Shown: one piece after another, positions 53,385 through 63,211 of the stretch
How the letters are laid out: each line of letters begins with the position of its first letter
How positions within the stretch are numbered: position 1 is the first letter of the stretch
Assembly: GCA_043228905.1 (NCBI GenBank)
Contig: JBHGNT010000018.1
Location: 9,920,001-9,984,000, forward strand
DNA length: 64,000 nucleotides
Direction of reading: 5' to 3'
Source of the DNA: Azolla caroliniana
Taxonomy: Eukaryota; Polypodiophyta
Position numbers and translations under genes: made by a program
The notes under the pieces: generated by a model
Database searches by the model: none
The model's input: the letters and a program-made list of their open reading frames with translations, nothing else
Told to the model about the DNA's origin: nothing

Positions 53385-53428
53385 TGGGATCGACATGCAA
53401 GGCACTCTCCCACGGGCGTGCCATATTG
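53385..53428 (+). promoter_or_regulatory. Conserved pre-3'-LTR signature of the LARD
   Basis: GGGATCGACATGCAAGGCAC followed by TCTCCCACGGGCGTGCCAT lies directly before the 3' LTR. Almost the same sequence precedes the 3' LTRs of Gypsy-3 (about 50370-50415, minus) and Gypsy-4 (about 63126-63170, minus). It occupies the place of a polypurine tract but is not purine-rich. Confidence 0.65.
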
Positions 53429-53879
53429 TGTTACCATACGAGATGTAGGGGTGATTGATAAGTGTCATAAGTGAGGGTGAACGATGTAATGTATGTGTAA
53501 TGTTATACGATTATGAGTGTGAATGTAAGTGTGAGTGTGGTGGATACAAAGAGGTGTGAGTGAGTGACTAGGTGTGAATGCCCAAGGGGCTTGCACCCTT
53601 GTGTATCTACCCTTTTGTACCTATTTAACCCCTTATGGGGAATGAATGAATACAAGGATCATTTCTCTCTCTCTCACTCTTCCCCCTTACATTGAACCCC
53701 CTTGGGAGGGGGGTGGAGCCATTCTAGGAACCACCCCCCACCCCTCAATGCTTGTCTTGTTCTTCATGTTCTCTCTCACCATCATACCATTCATCATCTC
53801 CACCATTACGCCATGTCTATCTTCATCATCAATCATCATCATCATAATATATTAACCCTAACCCTAAAACCATATAACA
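53429..53879 (+). repeat. 3' LTR of the LARD
   Basis: A 451-bp partner of 50934-51356, TGTTACCATACG...CATATAACA, followed by CCTTC. Confidence 0.85.
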
Positions 53880-54252
53880 CCTTCTTTTTTCTGGTTTTCA
53901 GCGTCGGCTCGAAAAACCTATAATTCGGGTGCTATTCTGTGTTTGGACCTTTTGATTAAGTTGTATTATGTGTTTGGACACTATGGCTTTGATTCGGTCT
54001 TCGCCCATTTCATACTTAGCTCGAAAGGTGTTCAAGTCGTTTTGTGCTTTGGTCGTGTCTTGTTCAAACTTGGCCTTGAGGATCGCACACAATGTTGTGA
54101 CATTAGCGAGTTGGGCCTCCAGATTTTGCGTATGAAAGTCTATCCAAATTATCCGCTAATTCCTACCGATAATGGTTTGTTGTTGTTCAAGTTCGAGGGT
54201 TGTGGAGATTTTGAGCTGGTGGAGGGATTCTACTAACGTCGCTCGTTGCGCC
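53880..54252 (-). pseudogene. Gypsy-3 accessory ORF, middle part
   Basis: Between the Copia-5 and LARD target sites the minus strand reads ATLVESLHQLKISTTLELEQ, then LNTFRAKYEMGEDRIKAIVS and KHIIQLNQKVQ, and ends FRADAENQKKEG at the LARD site. Heptad-like spacing indicates coiled coil. AENQKKEG matches DAENQRKEG of Gypsy-4, and YEMGEDRIKAIV matches MSMGEEKIRTIL of Gypsy-2. There are two or three stops. GGCGC at 54248-54252 is the Copia-5 target duplication. Confidence 0.6.
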
Positions 54253-54674
54253 TATAAAAACAAATAGTGTGTGGAAGCAATAGAAAACAGATAACAGATA
54301 ACAGGTTCAATGGAGAGCTTAATAGTACATGGGAGAGACAAAGACAACAGAAAGAGAATCACAATTCAAAAAATTATATCAACACTCTGTACATAGTATG
54401 TGTTCAGCGAACACTTTTATACAAGTCCATACGAACTGACAGAAGTACGGTGTACTTCAATGCTCACTCGAGCGTCTGACACTAACTACAAGAGTAATAA
54501 CTCCCTAGTAGTCTAGCTGCTACTAGGCTTCTGGTTACTGATGGATCCAGCTAACCGGCTCCCCAGCTCACCGGCTCTTTGCTCACCAGGTGCTCACCGG
54601 CTCACCAATCCATCTCGCTCATCGGCTCAAGCTTATTCAGCCGATTCGGCACCAATTGAGCTTGCCGTTCAACA
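54253..54674 (-). repeat. 3' LTR of Copia-5
   Basis: Starts TGTTGAACGGCAAGC and ends GTTTTTATA on the minus strand. Many differences from the 5' LTR are C-to-T or G-to-A at CpG. The promoter palindrome GAAGTACACCGTACTTC (54442-54458) is kept. Confidence 0.9.
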
Positions 54675-54682
54675 CTCCCCCT

Positions 54683-57135
54683 CAAGCTCAACTTGAGGTC
54701 CAGTCGTAGTGTCAAAGTCTGTGGCAACCGGTCCTTCTGCCCTGCTCCTTCTGGCGTCACTCCGCCTTGCTTGCGCTCCTCGTCTGGTCTGGTTCTGTTT
54801 GCCGCAACCCCTCTTGTTCTGCACACCTCGACCTCCTCAGTCGACTTGTCTGCTCAACAGGCCTAATTCAGCTCCCTCGCTGCTATGACTTCGGCACGTG
54901 CCGGTTCGCCGATTCCTTCGTGTTGGCGTCGACTTTCGCCGCCTTCTCGTCCTCTTGGTCTTGAATTGATCTGGTTCTTCTAAATCTGTTTGTTGAACCG
55001 AATCCTGTCTCCAATTCGTTCCAGCTCTTGTCCGAATCGGTCACTCCTGATTCGTCTTTCGATTCGAGGCCCTTCACCGCATCGGACCATGTCCGGGTCT
55101 TGGCCTTCTTCCTTCGGTCGGCTCTGTCCTTCTTGACTCTGCCACCGCTGCTGCTTGTTTCGACTTGTTCGGATGTGTCGACTTCCTTTGTCGACTCGGC
55201 TCCTTTCTTCTTCTTGTCTCTCCCTTCGTCTATTCTTCCCTCACCGGCGCAATCGACTGTCTCTTTGCCTTTGCCCGTTCTGGTGTCTTTGCCCGTTCTC
55301 CCCCTCAAGTGTGGCATGTCGAGATGTAGAACACCAAGCATTTCGGTGAAGTGTTGCAACTTGTCCGATCCGAGTGGTTTGGTAAAGATGTCGGCAACTT
55401 GCCGATCCGTGTGAACATACCGAAGTTCGACCTCACCGCTCAGGACACGCTCACGCACGAAGTGATAGTGCACTTCTATGTGCTTTGTGCGAGCATGGAA
55501 TACGGAGTTCTTGGCGAGATGTATGCTGCTTATGTTGTCGCAATAGATCAGAATCAGGGTCGGTACCTCGATCCATAGGTCTTGCAGCAGTGGCCGAAGC
55601 CAAATAGCTTCACAGGTGGCAATGGTAGTGCCCTGATACTCAGCCTCAATACTCGACAGAGCAACTGTTGGCTGATTTTTGTTGCTCCACACAACAGCCG
55701 CGCTACCTACGGAAAACATATAACCGGAGGTTGATCGGCGATCTAATGCATTGTCGGCCCAGTCAGCATCTGTGTAACCGACCAGCTCTTCGGTTATACC
55801 TCGCCGGTATAACAGTCCCCGGTCCTTCCTGTCGCTCACATACCGCAGTATTTGGTGCACGCACTTAAGATGCTCTACGGTTGGCTTCTGCATGAATTGG
55901 CTAATCACACCGACCGGATAACTAATGTCGGGTCGGGTGATGGTCAAATATATAAGGCTTCCGACAATTTATCGGAACCGTTTCTCATCGCAGGCCGGTC
56001 CGAAGTCGGGACGGAGCTTCTGGTTCCGGTCCAGGGGAGTAGAGATAGGTCGACATTCCGTCATGCCAAACTTGTACAACATATTCAACACATAGTGCCT
56101 TTGTGATAGCAATATGCTATCGGGGGTTCGGATCACCTCTATCCCAAGAAAATAATGAAGGTCCCCAAGGTCCTTCATCTCAAATGCATCCAACAACTAG
56201 GACTTGACTCGGCTTATTTCATCGAGTCCGGGTCCGGTGATGACTAGATCATCAACATACAACAAGATGCAAACCGAACCGTCTGAACCTTGCCGGATGA
56301 ACAACAAAGAGTCGGACTTGGAGGCTGCAAACCCCATCTTACGTAACCGGTGCGTGATCTTCGCATTCCAAGCTCGGGGGGCTTGCTTCAGGCCATAAAG
56401 TGACTTCTTCAACCAGCATACCGCCGACTTGTTGATCTCCGTCTGGAAACCAGGGGGTTGTATCATAAAGACCTCTTTTTCAAGATCTCCTTGAAGAAAT
56501 GCATTCTTCACATCCATTTGGTGAAGATGCCACCCCCTTGCTGCAGCAACCGCTAGCACCACACAAACCGTCGTCATCTTCGCTATTGGAGCGAAGGTCT
56601 CGTCATAGTCGATTCCGTGGGTCTGTGCGTATCCCTTCACCACTAACCGGGCCTTGTACCGGTTAACTGAACCGTCGACATTGTACTTTACCTTGTACAC
56701 CCACTTGCATCCGATCGGTTTACTGTGACGGGGAGGGTCAACCAGGTCCCATGTATCGTTGGCATCAAGTGCACGCATCTCTTCTTCCATGGTGGCACGC
56801 CAATGTGCGTCCTTTGCCACTTCTGTGTAGCTCTCCGGCTCACGCATTTCCGCCACCTTGGTCATGTACGCATAGTGATGCGCCATGTACTCATTGTACC
56901 CGTACCGCTTAACAGGTTCCTTCTGGCGGGTTGACCAACGTAACCCACAGTTACCCGGTTTGAGGCCCTTCTTGGCCGGTTCGGTCTTCGGTGCCGAAGA
57001 ACCGTCATGTTCCTTTCCGGAGTCGGATCCGCTCCGATACGACTCATCAATACCGGTTTCATAATCCGGCATCTTCTTCTTCCCCTTCTCTTTGCGCGTG
57101 AACCGTCTCCTCGGTTCCTTGCGCAGGGAGAGCAC
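54683..57135 (-). pseudogene. pol: Copia-5 reverse transcriptase, RNase H and charged tail
   Basis: A basic connector (KEPRRRFTRKEKGKKKM) leads to [42 protein letters not shown] and [20 protein letters not shown]. The active site is ILLYVDDLVITGPGLDE (about 56210-56260). RNase H has LVGYTDADWADNALDRRSTS and YCDNISSIHLAKNSVFH. The frame then continues in a tail of about 140 residues rich in Lys, Glu, Ser and Thr (KKDRADRRKKAKTRTW; KGLESKDESGVTDSDKSWNE). Few breaks: TAG at about 56196, TAA near 55968, and TAG at 54883. Overall it is one of the better preserved RT regions here. Confidence 0.88.
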
Positions 57136-59593
57136 GGCAAAGTCTTCACTACTCGTCGGTTCCTCATCCGACTGGTCGGATTAACCCAGTCTCTCGTTCG
57201 GCCCACTCAACCGAAACGATTCTGGACTCTCTTCTTGAGTCCCAGATTCATCATCTTCTAACTGGGCCAGTTTAGGCTCACTAGCCTCATCCTCCGGTAT
57301 CGGGTCAGGGTCAGAAGTCAGAGCTAGTAAGGCATACCACGATGTTGTCTCATCAAACTCAACATCGCGGCTAACTCGGACCTACTTCGTCCGGGGGTTA
57401 TAACACTTATACCCCTTTTGCTCATGTGAGTAGTCGACAAGGATGCACTTCTCCGATTTTGCATCCAGCTTCCTCCGCTTCTCATGCGGCACGTACACAT
57501 ATGCTATACTGCTGAAAATCCGAAGGTGTCTCAAATTTGGCTTGCGTCCGAAATACAGCTCATGCGCGAACATCTTGTCACCGATCCGGTTTTGGATGTA
57601 GACGGCCGTCCGGACCGCATCCGCCTAGTAGAAATGGGGCATGCTCTTCTCTTCCAACATTGCCCTTGCCGCATCAACAAGCGACCGGTTCTTCCTTTCA
57701 GCCACACCGTTTTGCTCCGGTGCATATCTGCACCTAAACTCTCTCTGAATTCCTGTTTGTTGCAGATAACTGTTGAATTGACTGGAAAAGTATTCTTTTT
57801 CGCCATCTGACCGCAAGCACTTGATCTTCCTCTCTGATTCTCGTTCCACCATGCTCTGGAGGTTCCGGAAATAGTCGAAGACTTCACTCTTCTGCTCAAT
57901 GAGGTAGATCCATGTGTGCCGGCTATAGTCGTCGATGAAGGAGACGAAGTATCGACTCCCGCTAAGACTCACGTTCTGTGCCGGTCCCCATACATCCGAA
58001 TGAATAAGATCGAGCTTGTTACAGCTACGGTTTTGTTCCGCGGGGAATGGAAGCTGGTGTTGCTTCCCGAGTTGGCAGGCTTCACATACTTTGGGCCTTC
58101 CGGCCACTAAACTTTGGCAAACCAAAAACAACTTGTTTCATTTGCAAGTCTTGAAGCCGTCGGTAATTGACGTGGCCAATCCGCTTGTGCCACAGGTCAA
58201 TGTCTGATTCGACCTTCTGTACTTTGGCAAACAAAGCGGTGTCGAGGATGAATATCCTCCCATCTCTGCGCCCTTGCGCGATAATCTGGCTCTCCTCCTC
58301 GATGAAGCACCCAAGGTGTGTAAACCGCACCTGCATTCCCTGGTCAACGATCTGTCCGAACGACACCAGGTTCTTCGTGATAGTCGGAACGTGTAATACG
58401 TTCATCAGCTTCCCCCTCTGTCTAGCGTGGCTGAGGGAAACTTCTCTGACATGCATGATTGGGTGAGGAGTGTCGTCTCCAGTTTCGACAACTCCCGGTT
58501 GTTCCGGCTTCTCCAAGAAGGAGAACCACTCTTTGTGGTTCGTCATGTGATTTGATGCAACGGAATCAACGTACCATACTTCCTCCGATTTGGAAGTGGT
58601 CTTCTTCATCGAGTTAGCCTCGTGTTTCATCACCAAGGCTGGCCCCTTACCAGTCTTCCCGGTTACGGATCCTTTCGATCCTTGCGCGTAGTGCGAGCTT
58701 TGCCAGTTCTCCCGACCGGTTTTGCCGGATCCAGATCTGTTCGAATCAGCGCGCTTGTTCCAGCACTCGCTTTCTATGTGGCCCTTTTTGCCTCAGTATT
58801 AGCATTCCGTGGTGGATTTGTCTTGCCGGCCTTCGGCTCCACCTTGACTCCCCATGCTTGTGGAAGTCTCGAAACTGTTGTCGGTACAGTCTCTGTGCCG
58901 TTGGTCTTTCCCTTGCCGGCCGCCTCCATTGCGTGCCGACCCGTCTCGTCCACCAAGCCCACGGGGCCGATCCGCCTCCGTGTACAACATCCGGCTGTCA
59001 GTGGGTGCACTTGTTGACGCACCGGTGTGGTTCTCCTCTACAAGGAGCATCGATTGTAAGTCGAAAAATGACGGCGTATTCTCCCTCGTTCATATAGTTG
59101 TCCGGAAAGCTCGGAACTTAGACGTTAGGCGCCCAAGACAGACCTGTACCATCTCATCTTCCTCTACCGTGATGTTGATAGAGGCAAGCGAGTCATAGAT
59201 CTCTTTTATTCGGGCCGTGTAATCAGCCACCGACATGTCCTTCTGTCGGACATTGCTCAACTCATGTCAGAGTTGCAGCTTCCGGGTTGTAGTGCTTGCG
59301 GCGAACACCTTCTTCAGGTTTCCCCAAGCCTCTTTCAGCGTCTTGGCATCTCGGACATGGCTCAACAGCTGGTCTCCGACACTAGATGCAAAGCAGTACA
59401 TCACTCTGCTTGCCAATTGTTCCCACACCAGGAAGTCCTTGTGTGCCACATCAGGTGTTGTCTCGTTAGTTCCGTTGACATAGCTCCAGTAGCCATTCCC
59501 AAGCAGGTACTCGTGCATCTTGGATGACCAAGATGCGTAGTTGGATCTGTCAAGCTTCTCCACCGGAAGCAAGCTAGCCATTCCTCTATCCAT
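57136..59593 (-). pseudogene. gag-pol: Copia-5 gag, protease and integrase
   Basis: The ATG at 59593 opens MDRGMASLLPVEKLDRSNYA. Gag reads on through an in-frame TGA near 59267. The zinc knuckle keeps GKKGHIESECW, but two stops fall where its first Cys pair should be (near 58790). The protease reads WYVDSVASNHMT (about 58540-58575), with D-S-V for D-S-G. The integrase has LWHKRIGHVNYRRLQ and ACQLGKQHQLPF, then KLDLIHSDVWGP, CLRSDGEKEYF and NGVAERKNRSLVDAARAML, so D, D and E are kept. Stops also occur near 58102, 57625 and 57382. The start is supported by the identical Gag opening in Copia-1. Confidence 0.85.
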
Positions 59594-59691
59594 TGTTTTT
59601 TTTTTCTCTGTTCTTTACAAAGGTTAGGTATTCTTCTTGTGAAAGTGAATGTCGGTTGCAGAGGTTCTCAACCCTCGCGCTCTGTTGCGCC

Positions 59692-60113
59692 TGTAAAAAC
59701 AAATAGCGTGCGGAAGCAATAGAAAATAGAAAACAAAGAACGGGTTCAATGGAGAGCTTAATAGTACGTGGGAGAGACAAAGAGAGCAGAAAGAGAATCA
59801 CGATTCAAAAAATTATATCAACACTTTGTACATAGTATATGTTCAGCGAACACTTTTATACAAGTCCATACGGACTGACAGAAGTACGGTGTACTTCAAT
59901 GCTCACTCGAGCGTCTGACACTAACTACAAGAGTAATAACTCCCTAGTAGTCTAGCTGCTACTAGGCTTCCGGTTACTGATGGATCCGGCTAACCTGCTC
60001 CCCAGCTCACCGGCTCTTTGCTCACTGGGTGCTCACCGGCTCACCGATCCGTCTCACTCACCGGCTCAGGCTTATTCAGCCGATCCGGCTCAAATTGAGC
60101 TTGCCGCTCAACA
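59692..60113 (-). repeat. 5' LTR of Copia-5
   Basis: Starts TGTTGAGCGGCAAGC and ends GTTTTTACA on the minus strand. TATA box TATAAAAGTG lies near 59860 and palindrome GAAGTACACCGTACTTC at 59881-59897. The base run after its inner end is GGCGCAACAGAGCGCG, not the expected TGGTATCAGAGCGCG. Confidence 0.9.
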
Positions 60114-60760
60114 GCGCCTCGGTTTCTTCTAACTTCTAAAGGAACCGACTTGAGAGGTGTTGGAGTTCCGAAAGTTCACTTCACAAGGACTCCCTTTCTT
60201 CAGAGTGTTGGCGAGATGCCCGTTGATGTTATTCCTTTGCTTCCGCTAATTTTGTTATTGCGAGGTCTCGCGCAACCTTGAGAGTTTCAACGGTTTTCCG
60301 TTATGTTGCCTGAAGCTAGGCCGTTCGGTCGTTGAGTAATTGTTGGAGCTCGGCTTCTCTCTTTTCTGCTTGCTCCTTTATCTAGTCAGGCTCCACTTTG
60401 GCATTTTCATATCGTTCCTTGGCTTTGTCCGCAATTGGCGTTTGGGTTGCGATCTCCTCTTCGTAGTTGCAGTTTGGGACTTCTGTTGTAACCGCGTCGG
60501 TGGGCTCGTCATTTTGTGTGCAAGCATTCACAGGTTCAGGGGTGTTGGTCGTATCCGTTTGGATGGATGCATCGACAAGGTTGGACATCGGGGGTGGTCC
60601 GGTGAGGAGGTTGGGTTCTCCTTTTTCGTGAAGTCGTCGTTGAAGTTCAATCAGGCGGTTCTCGAAAGCATGCCATAACTCTCTAGCCGTTTTTGCTTGT
60701 TTGCGCACATGTTTACTACTAACTGTCATATCTAGATTGGATACTTGTTTTGAACGTTGT
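60114..60760 (-). pseudogene. Gypsy-3 accessory ORF, N-terminal part
   Basis: From about 60716 the minus strand reads KHVRKQAKTARELWHAFENR, LIELQRRLHEKGEPNLLTGP, an acidic Thr/Asn-rich linker (DASIQTDTTNTPEP) and KAKERYENAKVEPD to a stop at 60382. Coiled-coil sequence continues in frame fragments to KLEETEAQ at the Copia-5 target site, and resumes at 54252 as RATLVESLHQL. The two N-terminal domains seen in Gypsy-2 (20352-19756) are absent, and the integrase C-terminus runs almost straight into the coiled coil. This suggests an internal deletion. Confidence 0.55.
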
Positions 60761-62692
60761 GCGATATGCCCACAATGCACTGTGCAGTTTATCATCCATT
60801 GACTCGGCCAACCCATTTGCTTGAGGGTAGTAGGGTGTGCTTTTCTTGTGTACGACCGCTTAAAGGGTGATAAGAATGTGGACTAAACGATTGAGAAAGT
60901 GACCCCATTGGTCGCATATGACCTCAGTTGGATAGCCAAATCGACACCATATATATTCATACACAAACTTGGCGGTAGACATGGTCATGTTGTCACGTAA
61001 AGCCTTTGCTTTGACCCATTTCATGTAGTAGTCGGTGGCCATGATGATGTACTTATGGCCATTTCCGGTCGTGGCTGGTTTAAATGGACAGACAAAATCT
61101 AATCCCCACTTCTGGAAAGGTTCTAATGGAAGGACCGGTTGGTAAGGCATATGGGCTTGTTCGGTGGGTTGGCCCATTCACTGACATAAGTCGCATTGTT
61201 TGCAGAATTTGTGAGCATCCTTCTTTGTTGTGGGCCACCACAACTCACTTTGCCAAAATTTTTGAGTCGTGGCATCGCCGGCATAGTGACCGTCAGCTAT
61301 CTCGTGATGTGCCTGCCGTAGCATCCTTTTCGAAGTGGCGTACCGCACGATCTGATGCCATTCGAGCCTTTGTGGTACAGGGTGTGTGACAAGGCAAAAA
61401 TTTCAGCTGCGAACTGCCAATCATTTCTTGGCATCTAGGGTTAAATTTTTAGGTGGAAGGCTGGTGCTGAGGGAGTTGGCATCTCGTTTATCCAATCTTC
61501 CTCGTTATTGGCCAATGGTGTGGTTGTGTTTACCCCAAAAAGGTTGGCGTTGGGTAATTCATCGTATTCCATTCTGGCTGGTTCACCGATTTGAATTGGC
61601 TCAAGTAATTCACGACCGCATGTTGTACTCCTGGTTGATGTTGTATGTTGAATTCGAATTCTTGGAGAAGCAACATCCAGTGTGCCAGTCGACCGGTTAT
61701 TGCTTGCATATTGACGAGATGGAGTAGCGTCGAGTGATCCACGTGGAACGTAATTTTTCAGCCGAGGAAATAGTGCCAAAATTTCGTAATGTTGTCGATC
61801 ATGTCGAGTGCCCCCCATTCTATTGTGGAGTAGTTCCTTTCGACTGTCCGGAGCCGACGGCTAGCATAGTAGACTGGGCGATACCAGTTTGGAGGCGTCT
61901 TTTACATGAGGGCACTCCCAATGGCCACGTCCGATGCGTCAATGAAAACATGGAAGGGTTACGTCCAATCCGGTGGTTGCACTACCGATGCGTGTGAGAC
62001 CATTACCTTAAGGGAGAAATATGTGTCGTCTTCTATTGCCGTCCAACGAAACGGAACCCGATGTACAGCCACATGTAACGGTGTCGCGAACTCGGCCAGG
62101 TAATGCAACCTTCTGCTATGCCACCTAATTTGACCCAAAAACTGGTTGAGGGCTTTTGTTGTGGTCGGGGCCGGAGCATTCAGGATGGCATGCACTTTGT
62201 CAGGATCCATTGCTATTCCGTCGCAGCTAACAATGTGGTCGAGTACGGCTCCGTTGGATACGTAAAAAGCACACTTGGCTGGGTTTAGACTTTGCCGACT
62301 TTGTCGGCATCACTCTAGACAAAGGCGTAAGTGCCCGAGGTGTTCATTCTTCTGGACATACACGACAAAGTCATCGAGAAAGACTTGCATAAAGGCCGGA
62401 ATGTAATCGTCGAAAATCTTGGCGATAATTCGTTGCAAAGTGGTCGAAGCTGTCTTTAGGCCAAATAACATCACGACATCCACAAACACGCTCCATTCAG
62501 TGACAAATGTTGTTTTCTCTTGGTTGTCGGGATGCATTTGTATTTGATTATAGCCATTAAACCCGTCTAAAAAGTTATAGCATTCATGGCCAGCCACTAC
62601 GTCGAGGACGCCATCTGTGAACAGAAGAGGAAAGGCATCCATAACAATTCCCGCGTTGAGCTTGTGGTTGTTATCGCTATCTAGCCAGACAA
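60761..62692 (-). pseudogene. pol: Gypsy-3 reverse transcriptase, RNase H and integrase
   Basis: Starts mid-RT at HKLNAGIVMDAFPLLFTDGV, then YNFLDGFNGYNQIQMHPDNQ and the active site QVFLDDFVVYV (about 62350-62390). The thumb region follows at 62210-61959. RNase H includes VVNYLSQFKSV and VDHSTLLHLV-type sequence (61742-61530). The integrase zinc finger is decayed near 61180-61330. The core reads KWGLDFVCPFKPATT (first Asp), EVICDQWGHFLNRL (second Asp) and PQANGLAES (Glu). Gypsy-2 Pol is clearly related. Stops and frame changes occur about every 200-400 bp. The 5' edge at 62692 has no RT sequence before HKLNA. Confidence 0.75.
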
Positions 62693-62735
62693 TGGCCTAA
62701 CGCAGGGTGTCCCCTTGAGACACTTCACCAAAGGG

Positions 62736-63123
62736 TGTTGCGGTGAGATAAAGTTAGACCGACTATTAATGGAACCCTAATTGGTTATTAAACGGCAAGA
62801 TCATTAGCCACATTACACGTGTAGGATAAATTACACTTAGCACAAAACGGTAATTAACAATGATTAAATACAGAACTCCAACACTCTATTAATTATCCGC
62901 TAATGATTACAATCTAACCGGGCCCTTTTTATAGGTCTCCGGAAGGTACAAACCGGTGCCAACCGGCAACCGGCTACGAACCGGTCCGGATCCGGATCAG
63001 TATACCAATTCCGTGTCCGTCCGTTCGCTTCTCAAATCATAATAATTCTATATATAATCAACTCCCGGTTATTAATTATCCCCTCGTTTCCCATTTTGCA
63101 CTACCCTTGCCAGCCGGCTAACA
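62736..63123 (-). repeat. 3' LTR of Gypsy-4
   Basis: A 388-bp LTR, TGTTAGCCGGCTGG...CACCGCAACA on the minus strand. TATA box CCTATAAAAAGGGC lies near 62925. The ends are TG and CA. Confidence 0.65.
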
Positions 63124-63211
63124 CATGGCACGCCCGTAGGACAGTACCTTGTACGTCGAATCCCATGATCCAGCCTTCATTCATCCTCCAAAATGTCCAA
63201 AATGCTCTGAT

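Larger units (their letters stand above)
50934..53879 (+). mobile_element. LARD, non-autonomous LTR element without pol
   Basis: Two direct terminal repeats (50934-51356 and 53429-53879) with TGTTACCATACG starts, a gypsy-type primer site and flanks CCTTT/CCTTC surround 2.1 kb with no RT, RNase H, integrase or protease motifs. It is in the opposite orientation to Gypsy-3. Its pre-3'-LTR sequence is shared with Gypsy-3 and Gypsy-4. Confidence 0.8.
54253..60113 (-). mobile_element. Copia-5, full-length C1 Copia retrotransposon
   Basis: Minus strand, 5.9 kb. LTRs 59692-60113 (5') and 54253-54674 (3'), both 422 bp and roughly 93% alike by eye, with 5-bp target duplication GGCGC (minus-strand reading). 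It carries the polypurine tract GCTTGAGGGGGAG before the 3' LTR. Coding order and motifs match Copia-1. Confidence 0.92.
49975..62692 (-). mobile_element. Gypsy-3, Ty3/gypsy element split by a LARD and by Copia-5
   Basis: Minus-strand order: truncated RT start (62692), RNase H, integrase (to about 60760), accessory coiled-coil ORF (60760-60114, 54252-53880, 50933-50420), then the 3' LTR (49975-50366). Target duplications GGCGC and CCTTT/CCTTC at the two inserts allow the ORF to be read across. Gag, protease and 5' LTR are missing next to Gypsy-4. Confidence 0.7.

Noticed and set aside
60382-62692. Endogenous pararetrovirus (caulimovirus) origin of the RT/RNase H regions
   Set aside because: The gypsy regions carry integrase zinc finger and DDE motifs and LTRs, which caulimoviruses lack; no movement or coat protein sequence was seen.
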